Of a stretch of 64,000 nucleotides of DNA, positions 62,081-64,000 are shown in pieces. Within the stretch, counting starts at the first letter, position 1. Each line of letters starts with the position of its first letter. The position numbers and the translations under genes are program-made. The notes below the pieces were generated by a model. The model ran no database searches. It was not told where the DNA came from and was given only the letters and a program-made list of their open reading frames with translations. The stretch comes from DATBHM01 sp963772375 (GTDB taxonomy: Bacteria > Actinomycetota > UBA4738 > JACQTL01), in NCBI GenBank assembly GCA_963772375.1, contig CAVYXG010000001.1, forward strand, positions 868,001 to 932,000. The letters run 5' to 3'.

Positions 62081-64000
62081 TCATGCGGCCACCTCGTCGG
62101 GCTCGGGTGGATGCTCGGCGACCTCGCCCTCCAGGTTCAGGCGGGGAACGATGCGGTCGAGCCACCGAGGCAGCCACCAGAGTCGACGTCCGAAGAGGAC
62201 GAGCATCGCCGGCGCCAGCAGCAACACCATCAGCCAGGCCAGGGCGACGGCCACCGAGAGGCCCACGCCGAACTCCTTCACCGTCGGGTCGCCATCGAGG
62301 ATGAAGCTCGCGAATACGGAGATCATGATCATCGCCGCCGCAGAGATCACCCGTGCGCTCGATGCGACGCCCGATTGGACCGCCAGCCGCGGGGATTCGC
62401 CCATGGTCTTGTGCTGCACCACCCGGCTCATCAGGAAGACCTCGTAGTCCATCGACAGTCCGAACAGCACCGCGAACATCATGAGGGGAACGTAGCTGGC
62501 GATCGTCACCGTCCCGTAGGGGCTCGAGACCCCGACGAGGCCCAGCCCCCACCCCCACTGGAAGGTGGCCGTGAGCACGCCGAATGCTGCGGCGACCGAC
62601 AACAGATTCGTGACGGCGGCCTGGACCGGGACGAGCAGGGATCGGAACGCGATCATTAGGACGATGAAGCTCAGGCCGATGACGGTGAGGATGACGATCG
62701 GAAGGCGGGCCGCGATCTTCGAGGCCAGGTCGACGTAGCTCGCGGTGAACCCGCCCACGAACGCCGAGATGCCTCCCTCCTCGATGGAATCGGGAATCAC
62801 GGAAACGCGCAGCCGGACCACCAGCGCGGCGGTCGCATCCGCGGCCGGGCGCGTGGTCGCGATGACGTTCATGATGACGGAGTCGCCCGACTTGTTGATC
62901 TGCGGGGGCGTCAGCCGGGCCACGCCGGCCGCTCCGCTCAGGCCGTTTTGGAGCTTCACGATCCTGGGATCCGTGCCCCGGTCGTCTCCGCCGGCTTTCG
63001 TGAGCTCCTTGGTCAGCTGGGCCTTGAGCTGTTTGGCCTGGTTCGCCTCGGCCTGCAGTTGCTTCTTCTGCTTCTTCAGCTGATTCGCCTGCCGCTGGAG
63101 TTCGTTGGCCTGCTGCTGCAACGAGGCCGCCTGAGCCTGCAGTTGCTTCTTCTGCCTCTTCAGCTGCTTCGCTTGCCGTTTGAGCGCGTTCCCCTGCCGC
63201 CGCAGCTCGTTGGCCTGGGCGGTCAGGACGTTCGCCTGCTGCTGAAGCTGGGCCGCTTCCGCATTGAGCTCCCTCGCCTGCGCCGCGAGGGATCGAGCCT
63301 GGCGCCCCAACTGGATGGCCTGGGACTTGAGGGCGGCCAGCTGATTCCGAACCGTGCGCTCCTCCTGGCGCACCTCGGCAAGGCGCTGTTTGAGCACCCG
63401 CTTCCGCTCGGGTCGCTTCGCCCTGGCGATGGCGCGCTCGAGGTGTCGCTCGCGTGCCTTCAGCACGAGCAGCCGGCGCCCGAGCACCCGTGCCTGAGCG
63501 GCGAGCTGGCGTGCCTGTGCCTCCAGCGCGGCCTTCTGGCGCTCCAGGGACGCCTTCTGGGCCTCGAGGGAGGCCTTCTTGGCCCGCAGGCTCGCCTCCT
63601 GCCGCTCGAGCGCCTTCTTCTGCCTCAGCAGACTCGCCTGCTGCTTCTGCAGAGCGGCCTTTTTCCGCTTGAGCTGATTGGCCTGGGCCTGGAGCTGCGA
63701 CTGCTGCTTCTCGAGCTGTGCCTGCTGGTGTTGGAGCTCCTTCTTCTGCTGCTCCAGGCTTTTCTTCTTGGTATCGATGTCCTTCTTCAGCGCCTGGGCA
63801 TGGTTGTACTTCTTCGTGTAGGCGGCGCTGGGCTTCGCCGGTGGCACGAGCTCCGTGGCGATGAGCAGCGGCCCGTTGTAGCCGGGGCCGAACCCCGCGG
63901 AGAGCAGGTCGAACGCCTGGCGCTGGGTGGTCGACTTCGGCGTCACGCCGACGTCCTCCTGACCGAACTTCAGGGAGAGCAGGGGGACGATCAGCACCCC
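62081..64000 (-). CDS. MMPL-family transporter with very long coiled coil (5' end beyond window)
   Basis: At least 638 residues visible. The C-terminal half is a normal MMPL/RND membrane domain: AARLPIVILTVIGLSFIVLMIAFRSLLVPVQAA, FGLSMDYEVFLMSRV and PAMLVLFGRRLWWLP, ending in an acidic tail. Before it, the extracytoplasmic loop contains about 285 residues of Lys/Gln/Ala-rich heptad sequence (QQKKELQHQQAQLEKQ and many variants), followed by the porter-domain segment IVKLQNGLSGAAGVARLTPP. Relatives export lipids or sense envelope stress. The first helices lie outside the window. Confidence 0.85.
   Translation of the reverse strand, partial: GVLIVPLLSLKFGQEDVGVTPKSTTQRQAFDLLSAGFGPGYNGPLLIATELVPPAKPSAAYTKKYNHAQALKKDIDTKKKSLEQQKKELQHQQAQLEKQQSQLQAQANQLKRKKAALQKQQASLLRQKKALERQEASLRAKKASLEAQKASLERQKAALEAQARQLAAQARVLGRRLLVLKARERHLERAIARAKRPERKRVLKQRLAEVRQEERTVRNQLAALKSQAIQLGRQARSLAAQARELNAEAAQLQQQANVLTAQANELRRQGNALKRQAKQLKRQKKQLQAQAASLQQQANELQRQANQLKKQKKQLQAEANQAKQLKAQLTKELTKAGGDDRGTDPRIVKLQNGLSGAAGVARLTPPQINKSGDSVIMNVIATTRPAADATAALVVRLRVSVIPDSIEEGGISAFVGGFTASYVDLASKIAARLPIVILTVIGLSFIVLMIAFRSLLVPVQAAVTNLLSVAAAFGVLTATFQWGWGLGLVGVSSPYGTVTIASYVPLMMFAVLFGLSMDYEVFLMSRVVQHKTMGESPRLAVQSGVASSARVISAAAMIMISVFASFILDGDPTVKEFGVGLSVAVALAWLMVLLLAPAMLVLFGRRLWWLPRWLDRIVPRLNLEGEVAEHPPEPDEVAA

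Overview
The window is high-GC DNA of actinobacterial character. The signs are a mycobacterial-type SOS box in front of an Rv2578c-like radical SAM gene, an ECF42 sigma factor with its YCII/DGPF partner, a wax-ester synthase/DGAT, many GTG starts, and GTGA-coupled operons. It probably comes from an uncultured soil or subsurface actinomycete. This is inferred from gene content only; no rRNA is present.

Layout. (1) 1-14.1 kb is mostly ordinary chromosome: the 3' end of pobA, a MetE-like zinc methyltransferase, a cyclase-family hydrolase, an acetyltransferase, DUF983, an anti-sigma ATPase, the SOS-controlled radical SAM protein, tRNA-His and tRNA-Lys, the ECF42 operon and a glycogen-debranching-type glucosidase. 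A decayed integrase sits 16 nt beyond tRNA-Lys. Two genes here (a beta-lactamase and a metallophosphoesterase) have lost their catalytic parts. (2) 14.1-38.9 kb is the striking region. An intact tRNA-Leu(UAG) is followed by four perfect 53-bp direct copies of its 3' part and one eroded copy. They divide 24.7 kb into consecutive cargo units. Most copies carry paired TGCTCAC repeats 60-110 bp from the core, as expected of integrase arm sites, but only a scrap of integrase remains. Cargo includes a SARP/kinase/STAND/WD40 giant, two class III cyclases with different sensor modules, a glycosyltransferase, a secreted HEMGH protease and a multidomain M1 peptidase. (3) 31.3-37.1 kb, inside the array, holds IS630 pieces, a 5'-truncated group II intron and an IS21 element. 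(4) 38.9-50.6 kb is a decaying metal/arsenic island: a P1B ATPase fused to hemerythrin, arsR-acr3 with a broken arsC, pseudogenes, and a second IS21 with a 6-bp target duplication. (5) 51-64 kb has a four-gene ABC operon, a DUF4386 protein, a quinone-oxidoreductase-like dehydrogenase, WS/DGAT, a truncated TetR/ABC pair next to IS110, and an MMPL protein with an exceptional coiled coil running off the right edge.

Frameshifts are concentrated between 31 and 62 kb, mainly in mobile-element and resistance genes. They look like real decay, but raw reads would be needed to exclude assembly or sequencing error.
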